Below, one piece after another: positions 36,678-49,000 of a stretch of DNA of 64,000 bases (positions are counted from its first letter, which is position 1; the number at the start of each line of letters is the position of its first letter). The notes under the pieces are model-generated. The model was not told the DNA's origin, did no database searches, and saw nothing but the letters and a program-made list of their open reading frames with translations. The DNA comes from Phoronis australis. Lineage: Eukaryota; Phoronida; Phoronidae. The stretch spans positions 618,801-682,800 of the forward strand of contig NMRA01000046.1 in NCBI GenBank assembly GCA_002633005.1, given 5' to 3'. The position numbers and the translations under genes were made by a program.

Positions 36678-38497
36678 CAAAGCCTCCACTGTTAGTCATT
36701 GATGTAGCTACCATTAGAGTGCATGCAAGGAACATCCTAAAAAATCAATGGAACAACTGTAACACGTGGTGAACAAATGAAACACATCTGCTCCAACCTA
36801 CAGTTAGATGCCTAACACAGTATGCATAGAGCAAAAAGAACAAACAAGTCTTCCATGCCGATGCTTCTTCTGAAAACAAAACTTAATGGTGAAATCCAGA
36901 TGAAGCAAGCCATATGAACACTTGGACGTCACTCTTAACATTAAACCAATTTATGTGAAGAACAATTGGTTAAATAACTTAATGTACCAGGAAGTAATGC
37001 CTAAAATATACAAGTGTAAATCAAAGATAATAAAACCGCACCTAACAGTCCGTTGGCCCAAACTTGGCAATATTTATATTTATAATTACAAAACTAGCTA
37101 GACGTCATACACACTCTGTTTCTGCACAGTATTCTTCTTAGAGGAATTTTGGTAAAATTGAATTATGAATGATGTCTTTGTGTTAAGCCCCAATAAATTG
37201 TCTCCAATTTCAGACAAATATAATTACTTGTATTATCATACATCAAGCTACAGGTAAATAGGTGAATTAAGAAATAGCTGCACCATACTGAAATTCACTA
37301 TCGTGCCAGATGGCAATTAGGTCTTTGGTGGACAGATCCCATGTAATGCAGACGGGAGGTTTCAAACTAAACAGCGTTTTAACACCTTTACTGCTATCTT
37401 AATGACACCAAATTTCCAGTACTGTGCGGAGGGAAACATGCCTTGCGGAAAACAGGCAAACCTTTTGAAATATCAATAGATGAACAAGGACATCGTGTTC
37501 CATATACTTCCCACTGCAAAGAATCCGCGTTAAGCCACTATCTGCAGATCAAAAACCTAAAATAAATTACTTTGTTTAAGATTTTCTCGACTGCATTTAC
37601 TAAGTTCAACCTTTCAATGCCGGCAAAGTTTTGCTGCTGTGATATAGCAGAAAGTTGAATTAACTTGACAAGTATCCGTTGATGCGACATTTTCGAAGAT
37701 GATTACTAGAATATATATCACCCCAACATTTCTAAAACAAGGCCAATATAACAACGCCTTTTTCTACCTCTTGGACAAAGAAGACTTCTATCTAGGACCA
37801 CCCTATAACTAGATGGATAAAATTACAAATCAACTGTCAACTTTTCAATTAAACCTAATTGGTAAAATTGCTCTTTTTCATTAAATTTCCTAACTTGGTG
37901 CACTGCAACTAGTAAATGTCTTTTATGATAAACATGAAAAAACAAAATTTCAGTTATTCATTAAATTGTGTTTGGTGCGATTCTGTAATAATTAACTCAA
38001 CTTTCATGTCTCCTGTTGGCTCAGTAACATCTTCATTTATTCTTGTAACCTTACTTGTGAACAATTTCAAAATTATACACCCAAATACACTCCATCTGGT
38101 AGAGTGCCTTCAACATTAAAGGTGTTTTCAAAAATATTGATTTTCTTCTTTTACTTATAGATGGTTTACACAGGTTTTAAGAAAATTTTCAAAATGGAAC
38201 CAACCCCTTAACACCTGCTCCTCGTGTGTGCTTTTTTTAAGAACATGCAAGATGATGCAGGACTGGCTAAGAGAAGCACCAACCTTCACGACTGTCATTA
38301 AATCAGCCCAACATCAGCTTTTCTGAATCATTAAACTCAAATCTGTTTTCACATAACATGACTACTGAACCCACAGCAAGTATCCGAAGAATCATGTTCC
38401 TTTCAACCTTGAAACAAGAGCAACGTGTAGTGCTGATATACACCTACTGTGTGCATCACATACAGCACCACTATACAATTTCCCAACAGAGGGGATA
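36678..38497. other. Upstream region of the CCSER-like gene, nothing recognised
   Basis: It should contain the 5' UTR and promoter of the minus-strand CCSER-like gene. The sequence is AT-rich, and I see no CpG-rich segment, TATA box or convincing leader exon. The open frame at 37916-38119 shows no coding features. Confidence 0.4.
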
Positions 38498-38498
38498 A

Positions 38499-39265
38499 TA
38501 CCAGCAAAAACGGAAAATACCATGGGAAAGCCCGTTGAAAACTCTATCTAACAAAGCACTTTCGCAAAATTTCGTTTAATTTTCGAAAAAATGCAAAATT
38601 TGAAAATTTTCGAAAATTAAACGGGGCTACCGGTTGTGAGTAAATTTCGTGGGAATCGGACGAAAAATGCGACCTGTAAAATGCGAACAAAAAAAACATT
38701 GACCCCGATAAAACCGGCAAGCATGCTAATCATTCAAGTATTAGGCAATTGCACGTTAGCGCGTGGCTAACAAAGGCTCACACGATTCGCCAGAAGCCCA
38801 TCTACAACATTACTTCCTTTCCTACGGAACAGGCGTGCCACCAGGAAGGTGAACACCAGGTTGTCTCGCATACAGGTCATCAACTTCCCATAGTACCTTT
38901 ACCACCACAATACAGGTGAACACAAGGTTGTCTCGACACAGGTCCTGGACTCGTGGAACTTTTATCATCATTAGACATAACAACCATGCGCGCTGGCAGT
39001 GCTTCATTGGTAGATCATCCATTTGCCGCATGTCGACTATGTCATTTGCAGTGTTCTCCAAAATACCAATTCCAAACTCGATGCCAGTTTCTAGAGTTCA
39101 ATATCAGTGGTCAACATTGTCTTTTCTCTAATCTATAGCCTTAACATCTCCACTGGAGGTATTCATATATGTTTCAAAAATGTACACTGAACTGGTAAGT
39201 TGTGACCTACTTTTTGACACTTTGTGCGCAACATACCTGTCACTTGTCATCGCAGACATCAGTCT
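38499..39265. repeat. Dispersed repeat with SINE-like body, short form
   Basis: It begins AGCAAAAACGGAAAATACCA and ends near CATCGCAGACA. It matches 41077-42343 except that about 540 bp (41161-41700) are missing. The 38700-39060 part is shared with the SINE-like element at 1588-2080. Confidence 0.75.
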
Positions 39266-39269
39266 TCGG

Positions 39270-40140
39270 GAACTATCCATGAAACTAATTTCAGAAAGTT
39301 TCTAATGCCGTAAAAACTGGTGCGTTATTTTTAAGAGAGATTGCTTTATTAATCACTTGTTCAAAGTATTCATAACTGGTGTTTTTAAAGTAAAATATCT
39401 GATAAAATGCCCCACTGATAGTGGACACCTCCGCCCCCACACATCCAGACACCCAGCGACTTAATGACATTTGGCCTTAGGCCCTACCGAGACAATTCTC
39501 GTACGCTTTAATAGTAGATGTGATCAGCAAGTGCTGAATAAAACGCGTTCTTGTGATACTGCTCATGTTATTTCTTTAGTTACAATGCACACCTAAACCG
39601 TTACATTGCATTTACTCCGCTTATGACATTCACGCGCTCACTCACACACGTAGACGATCTTCAAAACAAAGGTCACCTGACTACGACATGTGTGTTCATC
39701 CAGAGATTTTTCTCATGTTGCTGGGGTACAATCTTCCGCAGATTTGAACCCATCTTGTTCTTAATACCGATGCCACAGGAACTTAAGAATCTTAGGGACG
39801 CTATTTGGAAAACTTAAGCGAGGGTTTCAGGTAATTTGTTGAGTCGAAACTATATTTTTTTTCAAGCTGCCCTGTCGACGATCGGGAGGCAGCAGCGCAT
39901 CGGCGAGGTTTAGCCGTGGGATTTCAGCACAATTTTCAGTAAAATGATCATAATTCAACAACGAAGTTTTATTGCAGTGCGCCAGTTTTGTAGAAAGTTA
40001 GTCATAGGCTACAGATACACCTCATAGCGTAAATTTGATGAATCCTAGCTTCCGATTTCATTGGAGACTGAGTTTCAACTGCCTTGGGTTACAATAAGTG
40101 CTTCCCCCCGAAACGAAATTTATTACTCTGGAGTTCCGAA
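39270..40140. other. Intergenic sequence, no feature recognised
   Basis: No exon with consistent splice sites was seen on either strand. The open frame at 39623-39817 lacks any recognisable motif. Confidence 0.4.
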
Positions 40141-40610
40141 TAGTAGTAGAGACAGCAATAATAGTATAGACTGGAAAATTTCACGATTTTTAATAATAGT
40201 AGAGACTCTAATAACAGTATAGACCCAACATTTTTGCCACTAGAAAAGTAGAATAATAGTATAGACCGGAAATTGTCGAAAAAAAATTAATAATAGTATA
40301 GAATGGAATAATGGTATAGACGGCAAATTTGTGGAAATTTAAACATAGTATAGACTGGAATAATAATATTGGTTACAAATTTAGGTAAAATCTGATAATG
40401 TTATAGAAGAGAATAATAATGCAAAACAGCAAATTCTTAGGAATAATGGTATAGACGGGAAATTTGTGGAAAATTAAAAATAATATAGACTGGAATAATA
40501 ACATTGATTACAAATTTGCGTAAAATGTAGTAACGGTAGATGGAAATAATAGGAAGTGCAAAATCTAATAATGATGTAGATGGGATTGGAATAATAATGC
40601 AAAGAAGCAT
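40140..40610. repeat. Degenerate tandem repeat rich in 'AATAATAGTATAGAC'
   Basis: AATAATAGTATAGACNGGAAA-type units recur irregularly, about every 30-60 bp, up to the N at 40611. Open frames here are repeat-derived. Confidence 0.7.
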
Positions 40611-41076
40611 NCTTAAGTAGAAACCACTTGCCAAACTTCATAAATATTAGGAACATGGTAGATACTGTGACATTGGTGCATAAATTTGACATTAGGAGAC
40701 GCCATAGTAGACAGATTGGTCCGAAAATCAATAACAGCCATGATCGCCACAAAAAACACATTTTTAAAATATCAAAAAGATACATCAATGAACTTGCTGG
40801 ATATTGAGGCAGGCGCAAGAAAAATGAAAGCGCCGAGAGGAGCGACACTTGGCGAAATTAACTGAAAAGACGACAATGGATAAGATGACGACGATGATTA
40901 TGATGATGATGGTGGCGTTTATGAACAATATGATCACATTCATGTGACGAACGAAGATGTCAGAAATGAGCAACAAATAGGCTATAGTCTTGTTCAATAT
41001 AGGGTAAACCAACAAAAATCAGTCAACAAAGGAACAGCGTTATCAGAAATCTCAAATAATTCAAAAAGTAGACATT

Positions 41077-42343
41077 CTAGCAAAAACGGAAAATACCATG
41101 TGAAAGCCCGTTGAAAACTCTATCTAACAAAGCACTTTCGCAAAATTTCGTTTAATTTTCGAAAATTTTTGCATTTTTTAAAAATTGAAAGTCAAATAAC
41201 TCAAAAATGGTAAGTTTGAGAAAAAAAGTGTTAGGGGTCATTTCAAAGAGTATATCTCAGAGAATCCACATGCAAAAATTCATGTCAATTTTTTTCCAGT
41301 TCAAAATGGCACCCCAGCACGACTGAAAATGGGTGAAACTGCGCCAGATCCGCCATCTTGAAATCAGCTTCCGGTTGAGTACCAAATACTATTAGCACCC
41401 CGTAAGAAACCAACACTAAAAATTGGTCCAATAATGCACTCTCTACAGGACAAAACATTTTAATCCCAAAATTGAGGCGCGCATGCGCAATAGCCAATAT
41501 ATCCGCCATCTTTGACCGGAAGTTAACGATATGCAGCAAATCAGTAGTACATGGCCACTGCTATAATCCTACACATTTTCAGCCATGTATGTCCAAAATT
41601 GCAGACTCTATCAGCATTTGAATCTGAAATTGGAAACAAAATGGCTACCATTTCCGCCATCTTATATCGGATCATGACGAAAAACCATAGGCTTCCAGAA
41701 CTTCCGGGGCTACCGGTTGTGAGTAAATTTCGTGGGAATCGGACGAAAAATGCGACCTGTAAAATGCGAACAAAAAAAAAACATTGACCCCGATAAAACC
41801 GGCAAGCATGCTAATCATTCAAGTATTAGGCAATTGCACGTAAGCGCGTGGCTAACAAAGGCTCACACGATTCGCCAGAAGCCCATCTACAACATTACTT
41901 CCTTTCCTACGGATCAGGCGTGCCACCAGGAAGGTGAACACCAGGTTGTCTCGCATACAGGTCATCAACTTCCCATAGTACCTTTACCACCACAATACAG
42001 GTGAACACAAGGTTGTCTCGACACATGTCCTGGACTCGTGGAACTTTTACCATCATTAGACATAACAACCATGCGCGCTAGCAGTGCTTCATTGGTAGAT
42101 CATCCATTTGCCGCATGTCGACTATGTCATTTGCAGTGTTCTCCAAAATACCAATTCCAAACTCGATGCCAGTTTCTAGAGTTCAATATCAGTGGTCAAC
42201 ATTGTCTTTTCTCTAATCTATAGCCTTAACATCTCCACTGGAGGTATTTATATATGTTTCAAAAATGTACACTGAACTGGTCAGTTGTGACCTACTTTTT
42301 GACACTTTGTGCGCAACATACCTGTCACTTGTCATCGCAGACA
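41077..42343. repeat. Dispersed repeat with SINE-like body, long form, truncated by N 42344
   Basis: It shares both ends with 38499-39265 and keeps an internal 540-bp segment carrying three CCGCCATCTT motifs. The contig holding it (40612-42343) is bounded by N on both sides. The left ends of the two copies have unrelated flanks, which suggests true repeat insertion rather than a simple assembly overlap. Confidence 0.7.
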
Positions 42344-42649
42344 NGGCCTATTTCTTTGAGCAGTCAGCCGTTAATATTAAGAGAAGTGGTAATCATTTCA
42401 TGCTTTTTAAATTTTGCCAACACTTTCTTAATTCTGACCGATCCCGTCGAACCCGTCCAAAATAACATTCTGGCCGTCCAACAGAAAGCCGTTGCTTAAA
42501 CCGTTGCTTGGGAGTCCGATTATTTTACGCTTTGAAACGTACAGTTGTACATTTTGGCGAATAAAATCTTTTAATGTGCATGACATGTGACTTCCGTGTG
42601 TAACGCGCAGTCGTATATAGCTCTTCTAAATTACGAAATCAGAACCTAG

Positions 42650-42720
42650 TGTCTCGTGGTCTAGAGGTTTAGAGCGAAGACACCACATTTTACGGCCAAG
42701 GTACGATACCTGGTGTCTAT
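42650..42720 (+). mobile_element. tRNA-like SINE head fragment
   Basis: GTGGTCTAGAGGTTTAGAGC (box A-like) is followed about 30 bp later by AGGTACGATACCTGG (box B-like). No clean cloverleaf can be drawn, so this is a tRNA-derived remnant rather than a tRNA gene. Confidence 0.45.
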
Positions 42721-43114
42721 AGCTAAGTTTTGGAGTAACAAATTTGTAATGAATAGAACTTGCTGAAACAAATAATCGTGGAGAGTGGAAAAAAGTTAGA
42801 AAATTTATAAACGTAGAGACCCGAATAAGCATCGTATAGACCGGAAAACGAGTCTGAAAAAAATAATCGTATATATACGACTATTCGGAACTCGAGAGTA
42901 AGCAACCCGGGCGCCTTATTACAGAGAATACGGTACTATTAACTGCCTCTAAGTAAAGTGAGCTATGTTTGATGTTGGTAAAATCAGGCTCTGATTAGAT
43001 GCTGAGGGCTGAAGTACCAAGGCGAGGCTTTTTTTAAACTTGACGCGCATTTCCCCAAACTTGACGCGGCAAAATCCAAACAGATCATGGAGAACACTGA
43101 TTTTGTAGTAATAG

Positions 43115-43205
43115 CTGAGATTAAACGACCCAGGAATCGAATCAGCAACCCCGATAAAACAGGTGAGCATGCTAACCATCTCAGCTATTAGGCAACAGAC
43201 CGTCA
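43115..43205 (-). mobile_element. tRNA-like SINE head fragment, minus strand
   Basis: Minus-strand TGAGATGGTTAGCATGCTCA (box A-like) is followed by GCTGATTCGATTCCTGGG (box B-like). It is related to the heads at 1588 and 38710 and has no attached body. Confidence 0.5.
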
Positions 43206-43869
43206 CGATAGTGGTCAACAGAGTCAGAGCCTCTGACAGAGGCTCCTAATCAATGATTCACCGGAAGCACAACGTTTACTGGACAAATTGACAGAATTAT
43301 CTCAAGAGGAGGGTCGTTCTTGATATCTCATACAGTTTTCAACTGTTTGATGTTTTAACAGTGGTTAAAGTAGTTATACTCACTAAATGAACCCATGAAC
43401 TGATTAGCAGTTTATCTATCAAATTCCTCAAACACTGTTTTGTTGTGACCACAGAGCCCTCTTTTCCTTCAGGAAATGAGAAAAGCTTCGGCTATGTCCG
43501 ACTATTTCCGGTAGAACGATAAATATCCAAATGAATGCACCAGTAAAATAATTAAATTTATTCTTTTGTTCTCCAAATTTATGAAGAATTTAAATTGCAG
43601 AATGTATGGCCAATGTAATCTAGTATAAAAAGTTGACGTATAACAGCCGTGTCCCAGTTTCTTCCTTTTACTTCCGGTCTTGAGCCAGTGCGTGTCCCTC
43701 GTCAATCTACGGAAAATTCGGAGGATATTTGTATGTTTTAAACACTTTAAGTTAGGGTATTTGGTGTGTTTTAGGTGAAATCATTTACTTTCATTTATTT
43801 TTCTTCTTTTCGCGTTGGAAATGTTTTGTCTCGTTTCACTTGACTAGTATCGTAACCAAATGTTTCCAG

Positions 43870-43931
43870 TTCCAAAATTAGTTTGCCACAAGAGTGCAGC
43901 ACCAGTTGCCAAAAGATCTAAAAGGAAATAG
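43870..43931 (+). other. Exon-like open segment ending in a stop codon
   Basis: After GTTTCCAG the sequence stays open for 20 codons (VPKLVCHKSAAPVAKRSKRK) to TAG. It looks like a short terminal exon with a basic tail. I found no matching upstream exon, so a gene is not established. Confidence 0.2.
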
Positions 43932-44032
43932 TGGATGACCTTCGGGTTATTATTTACAAGGGTTATTGTTTACAATCCGACTCCATTAACGTACATACTT
44001 GATACTACTATTTTCTGAATCAACGAGTCATG

Positions 44033-44958
44033 TAGGCAATGACCATCGCCTCTGTTGGCCCGAACCAGAGGCGATGTAGAGGCGCTCTGTACGCCGGAAG
44101 CTTTTCGGCGAATTATGCCTCGCACCGACTAAACCATCAAAGTCACGTTGTTATAACTACCTTTTGTGCATAGACGAACACCTTAGGAGGTTGTCGATGT
44201 GTTTAAGTCCTTCCAACTCGAACAAATACTCCCGTTATGAAACTTTTTCTTCGAGCAGTCCCTATTTCAGTTCCCAAAATCGTGAAATCAAAATTTTCAT
44301 TTTTTTTAACCAGGCCGAAGGTCAGAAGTTGCGATCCTACCGGCGAACTTTGAAAGCTGAAGTTCCCGCCCTTTGCGTACGTGCTGCCGGGAACCAGCCG
44401 TGCATATGCCGTGTTGTTAAACATTAAAATGTCAAATATGTGCACAAAGACTTTTAAATGTCATATCAACAGCATTTATTTTTATCAAATACAAACAATA
44501 ATTCATTGAAATACAAACAGTTTCAAGTAACGCCAGTTAAAGACAAGTATAAGTGGTGGCATTTTGGAAACGAACATTTGACTGACAAGACCGCAATGGC
44601 TCACCTTTGGCCTATTTAAAAATTATTGAGGTTATGAAGTCACATCACCTAGCGAGCGCGGTAAAAGTTGGAGCGTGCGTAGTACAAAAATTTTGATTTC
44701 ACGATTTGGGGAACTGAAATAGGGACTGATCGAAGAAAAAGTTTCATAACGGGAGTATTTGTTCGAGTTGGAAGGACTTAAACACATCGACAACCTCCTA
44801 AGGTGTTCCTCTATGCGCAAAAGGTATTTATAACAACGTGACTTTGATGGTTTAGTCGGTGCGAGGCATAATTCGCCGAAAAGCTTCCGGCGTACAGAGC
44901 GCCTATAGCCTCTACATCGCCTCTGGTTCGGGCGAACAGAGGCGATGGTCATTGCCTA
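44033..44958. mobile_element. Foldback transposon with long terminal inverted repeats and a 9-bp target duplication
   Basis: The element begins TAGGCAATGACCATCGCCTC and ends with its reverse complement. The arms match for roughly 250-270 bp (44033-44300 and 44690-44958), with a unique centre of about 390 bp. It is flanked by CGAGTCATG at 44024-44032 and 44959-44967. Long inverted ends plus a 9-bp duplication are typical of Mutator-like elements. There is no transposase, so it is non-autonomous. Open frames inside the arms mirror one another and are not genes. Confidence 0.85.
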
Positions 44959-45137
44959 CGAGTCATGGTGATTCCAAAAATGTATTACTTGTACTGATTG
45001 GTCGATTATTATTCACAGTTTCCAAGTTTTTCCAAAGCGTTCATTTGCGACGCGGATTTAGTGAGGCAGCCATTTTTAAAAGTGCGACACCTTTCGGCAG
45101 GATTGATAACTAACGGTTAACCGCTAGATGTCAAGTG

Positions 45138-45875
45138 TTTTCGAGGACGACATTTGGCACGAGTCAGATATAATGGACCCTAACTTATTCCAAATAAATC
45201 CACTAAATATAGGACTAAATGAATGATTTTGGTATCGTTGCATTCCTCAGACATCTGGCTATCCGTACAAATCCTTTTCATGACCCTAAATTACTCAAGT
45301 CTATAACTATGCTATTCCGAACTCGGTCCACTTTAGCCACGCGCATTGTGAAATCGGCAGCCATTTCAGGGAACTTACTATATTTAGCGCCATCTATCGG
45401 CGATTTACTACAACACGCGCTTTTCCTTTTTCATCAGTCAACGTCATTGGTCGATTTCGTCAATTATTAACGTCATCATTATTAATCATCGTACGTCTGC
45501 TCTCGTCATCACCTTCGTCGTCTCTCTCTCACAATCGTATCTGTCATCGTCATGTTATCGTCGTCCATGTTGACTGATGAAAAAGGAACAACGCGTGTTG
45601 TAGCAAATCGCCGATAGATGGTGCTAGATATAGTATGTTCCCTGAAATGGCTGCCGATTTCACGATGCGCGTGGCTAAAGTGGACCGAATTCGGAATGGC
45701 GTAGTTATAGACTAGAGTAATTGAGGGTCATGAAAAGGATTTGTACGGATAGCCAGATGTCTGAGGAATGCAACGATACCAAAATCATTCATTTAGTGGA
45801 TTTATTTGAAATAAGTTGGGGTCCATTATATCCAACTAGTGCCTGACATTTGTCCGCGAGAACACTCACTCCCGT
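45138..45875. mobile_element. Second foldback element with inverted arms over 300 bp
   Basis: Sequence from about 45138 (AGTGTTTTCGAGGACGACAT) through 45450 recurs in reverse complement from about 45568 to 45875. Conserved blocks include TATAATGGACCC, GCAGCCATTTCAGGGAAC, ATCTATCGGCGAT and CTTTTTCATCAGTCAAC. The inner arms are nearly identical and the outermost 30-40 bp more diverged. The centre is rich in TCGTC/ATCGTC. No clear target duplication was found. Confidence 0.75.
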
Positions 45876-46054
45876 GTTTTTTCTAATGAAAAACCTACAG
45901 AACCAAAATAAGTGTCGGCCTTCACGTGTTATGTTGAACTCTGGTGAGCTTCATTCAACTTTGGAATGTTCAAGCTATTTCCTTAAAAGCTGTATACTAG
46001 CTTGCCACATGTTTAACTCATTGTTTGATAATGTGCTTACCCGGCAGGCTCAAC

Positions 46055-49000
46055 ATGGCTGCACCATCAATGCACGAGTCAATATGGTTTGACAGCTACA
46101 GAGTGGCTGATGCGGAGCGGATTTACCAAGAGAAGCTGGCTCAAGATCACAAAGGGCTGTCTGTGGAGGTGAGCTTGTCTGAGCAAGAACTGGATTTGTA
46201 GTGTCATTTTGTCCAAATGAGGCTCATGTGACCTGCTCTCCATTTCAGAGTTTTTTTGAAGATAAATTTTTGGTATGCATGTTCTTTGAAAGGTTCTTCT
46301 ATGAGCAATAAGGACTTGAGGTATCTTTTCCCTGTTGGAAACTACTGTTAGAAACTTGTTGCAGAATCATAACTTGCTGTCAAATACTTTTAGCATGGGT
46401 GTGAATTTGGTTGTCAACACGTGAAATTTGCATGATTATCGATGGTACGGGTATTGTGCTTGGCTGTCCACCTGTGCGGTTTGTACCTCTGCGGTTTGCT
46501 GTAAACAAGTTTGTAGCAGTTGGATTTGTAGAAAATGAGATGAGCAGCTCTCGTGTTTGTCATGTTTTTGTAGTTCTGGTCGATTAGTCCGTTTGAACTT
46601 GCTCCCAATTTTTTAGCCGTAGTCAACTGCTGACATGTCTAGAATAAGTTTACCTGCGGTTCAATACTGTCAAGTATTGTATTTTGTAGGGATCAAGCTC
46701 TCTTGTTAATGAAATACAAAAGACGCGGCAGTTTATTAAAAACTCACTCAACTCAACGCAAGTGAGTAATTGATGTTGTCACACCCACTACATAACTACT
46801 AGCTGAATGCTTAATGCTTTATGTTTTTATTAGCTTCATTTCAACTGGCACTGTGGGTTGCTATTTACAAAAGTATGAGTTGAAGGATTTCATGCGTTTA
46901 TATTTAGGATTTCAATACACTTCGATTTCCTCAGTTTACATGAATTTTCTGTTGTCTCTCTTTGTGAACTTTCTGTTTATTTTTTGATGATCATCTTGAG
47001 ATGTTGCGTACATTACAAATAGAAATATAAAACACTTGATTATTTCTTGGGCGGTCACTGGTCTGGTAAATAAGCCATGAAAATTACTTTTACAATTTTG
47101 TAATCAGACCTTCCTCCAACATATTGAAAAATGATAACGCTTCCCTATCGGCTCTACGGTCTGTAATTTAAATGTCTGACTGCTAATCTAGATATTTTAT
47201 AATTTTCTGGATTAGGAAATTCCCACACTGCTTATTCAGAAGTATCTATGATATCATAGAACTCAAAGCTGCTTCTTAACTCACATGCTCTTTGCACTTT
47301 CCTTCAAAATGGCATGGTCAATATTATAGACTCAATAATTTCCTGCTATGCCACTTATACAAATTGAACCATCCAGGGCACTGGTCTGGCGGTCGGGGTT
47401 GGTGTGGACACTAGCGAACTCTGTGGTCGCCTGGAAAGACTGGAGTCCGAGAACAAAGATCTACGTAGTCTCATAGCCAAGTTGGAGAACCGGGTTGCTG
47501 TTCTAGAGAAGAAGTCGAGTAGTGGAACGCCACCTGTTACTGCCGCACCTGCTGCTGCTGCTGTAAGTTTTTAATAGGCCAAATGTTTGTAGCTGCATGG
47601 GAAGCCTAATTAGTGCTTAAGATAACATGTTATATTTTTATTCTGTTTTGTGCTTTGCAGGTCTCACAATGTGTTGTTACCCTTTAGGTAACACTGAAAT
47701 GAACGTTGTAATTTGTTTGTGAACAACATTGGTATGGTAAACTTCACTGAACATACTTTAAAGAGTTTCAGTATTAAATGCATTGAGGTCAAAATTGAAG
47801 TGCTCACATGCAAGTCTTGTAGGATGTTTTTGAATTTTGCCATGTATCGAACTCACTAAATCTCAATTTTTAGCCACCTGCCAAACCCACTGTGAAAGAG
47901 GATGACGACGATGATGATGATGACTTTTTGAATTCTGATAATGATAGTGATGATGAAGAAGCGGAAAGAATCAAACAAGAACGTCTTGCTGCTTACAAGG
48001 CCAAGAAAGAAAAAAGTATGTCAAGTGAAGGATTCCTGCACCTGCATGTGTATTAGCCCCGCATGCCTGTATTTGATATAATGCATTTTTTTTTAAATTT
48101 GCCCAAGTGTCATGCACAAAGGTGAATATACTTGCATATGTGAATGTCTTAGTCTTGTTCTTTTTTGTGTCCTTTGTCCATTGTAGGCCGCTTAGTTTCC
48201 AACAAGATTTTCCTTGTTTGTCGATACTCTCAGAACAGCTTGACAGGCTTTGATGAAACTTGGCACAAGGTTTCAAGGCTCTGATGCACCACCACCTATC
48301 GATACCATAGCACTCCCTGTTGGTTGTTATGCTTGTGTCAAAACCACTTAACATATTGTAGGGAAAACTTAACACAAAGATACATGACGGGATGCACCTC
48401 TACCAGTCAATTTTCTCTCAGATTTGACTGCAGTAGCACCCCCTGAAGGCCATTATAGTTTTTGGTAGGGTTTTCCTTGTCGTCGATTATTGTGTAAGTG
48501 GATTGCCAAATGTTGATTGAACTTTAAGATAGCTTATCAGTATGCGCAGGCACTTGCTAATTTTTAAATAGATTACTGTAGCACCCTCTGTTGGCCATTT
48601 TGATTTTTGATATTGCCTGCCCCTTCATTATTGGTAAAACATAATGTAATCAAATTTGAAACAAAGACATATTGTTGGGATGTATGAGCACAGGACGTGT
48701 TTGACTTCCACAGCACCCCATATGGGCCATTTTCAGCAGACAAGAAGTTGCTTGTCCGTTGATTATTGGTATACCTTGGCTGGGGTGTAGCGTGACAGTT
48801 AATTTTCACCTTTTGTTATTTCAGTTCTAAATTGGTGTAGCTGTGTTAGGGCTGGTCCAGCAAAATCTGTGTGGGAAGGGGGGGGGAAGGCAACTGAAAT
48901 AAAAATTTATGGGTGGTTGCGTTTGATTTAAATTCAAAATGACTGGTGGTCGTACTTCAAAAAAATAAAAATTTACAGGTCGTTGTTGTTTCATTGGGCC

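Noticed and set aside
41285-41787. Open frames containing KMADILA and NKMATIS
   Set aside because: They arise from repeated AAGATGGCGG motifs within a dispersed repeat and have no splice-consistent extension.
43502-43705. Minus-strand open frame with TGSKRKKLGHG
   Set aside because: It is short, AT-rich after the first 20 residues and lacks splice support. It was considered because of its basic motif only.
44164-45113. Open frames in the 44 kb region on both strands
   Set aside because: They mirror each other because they sit in the inverted arms of the foldback element.
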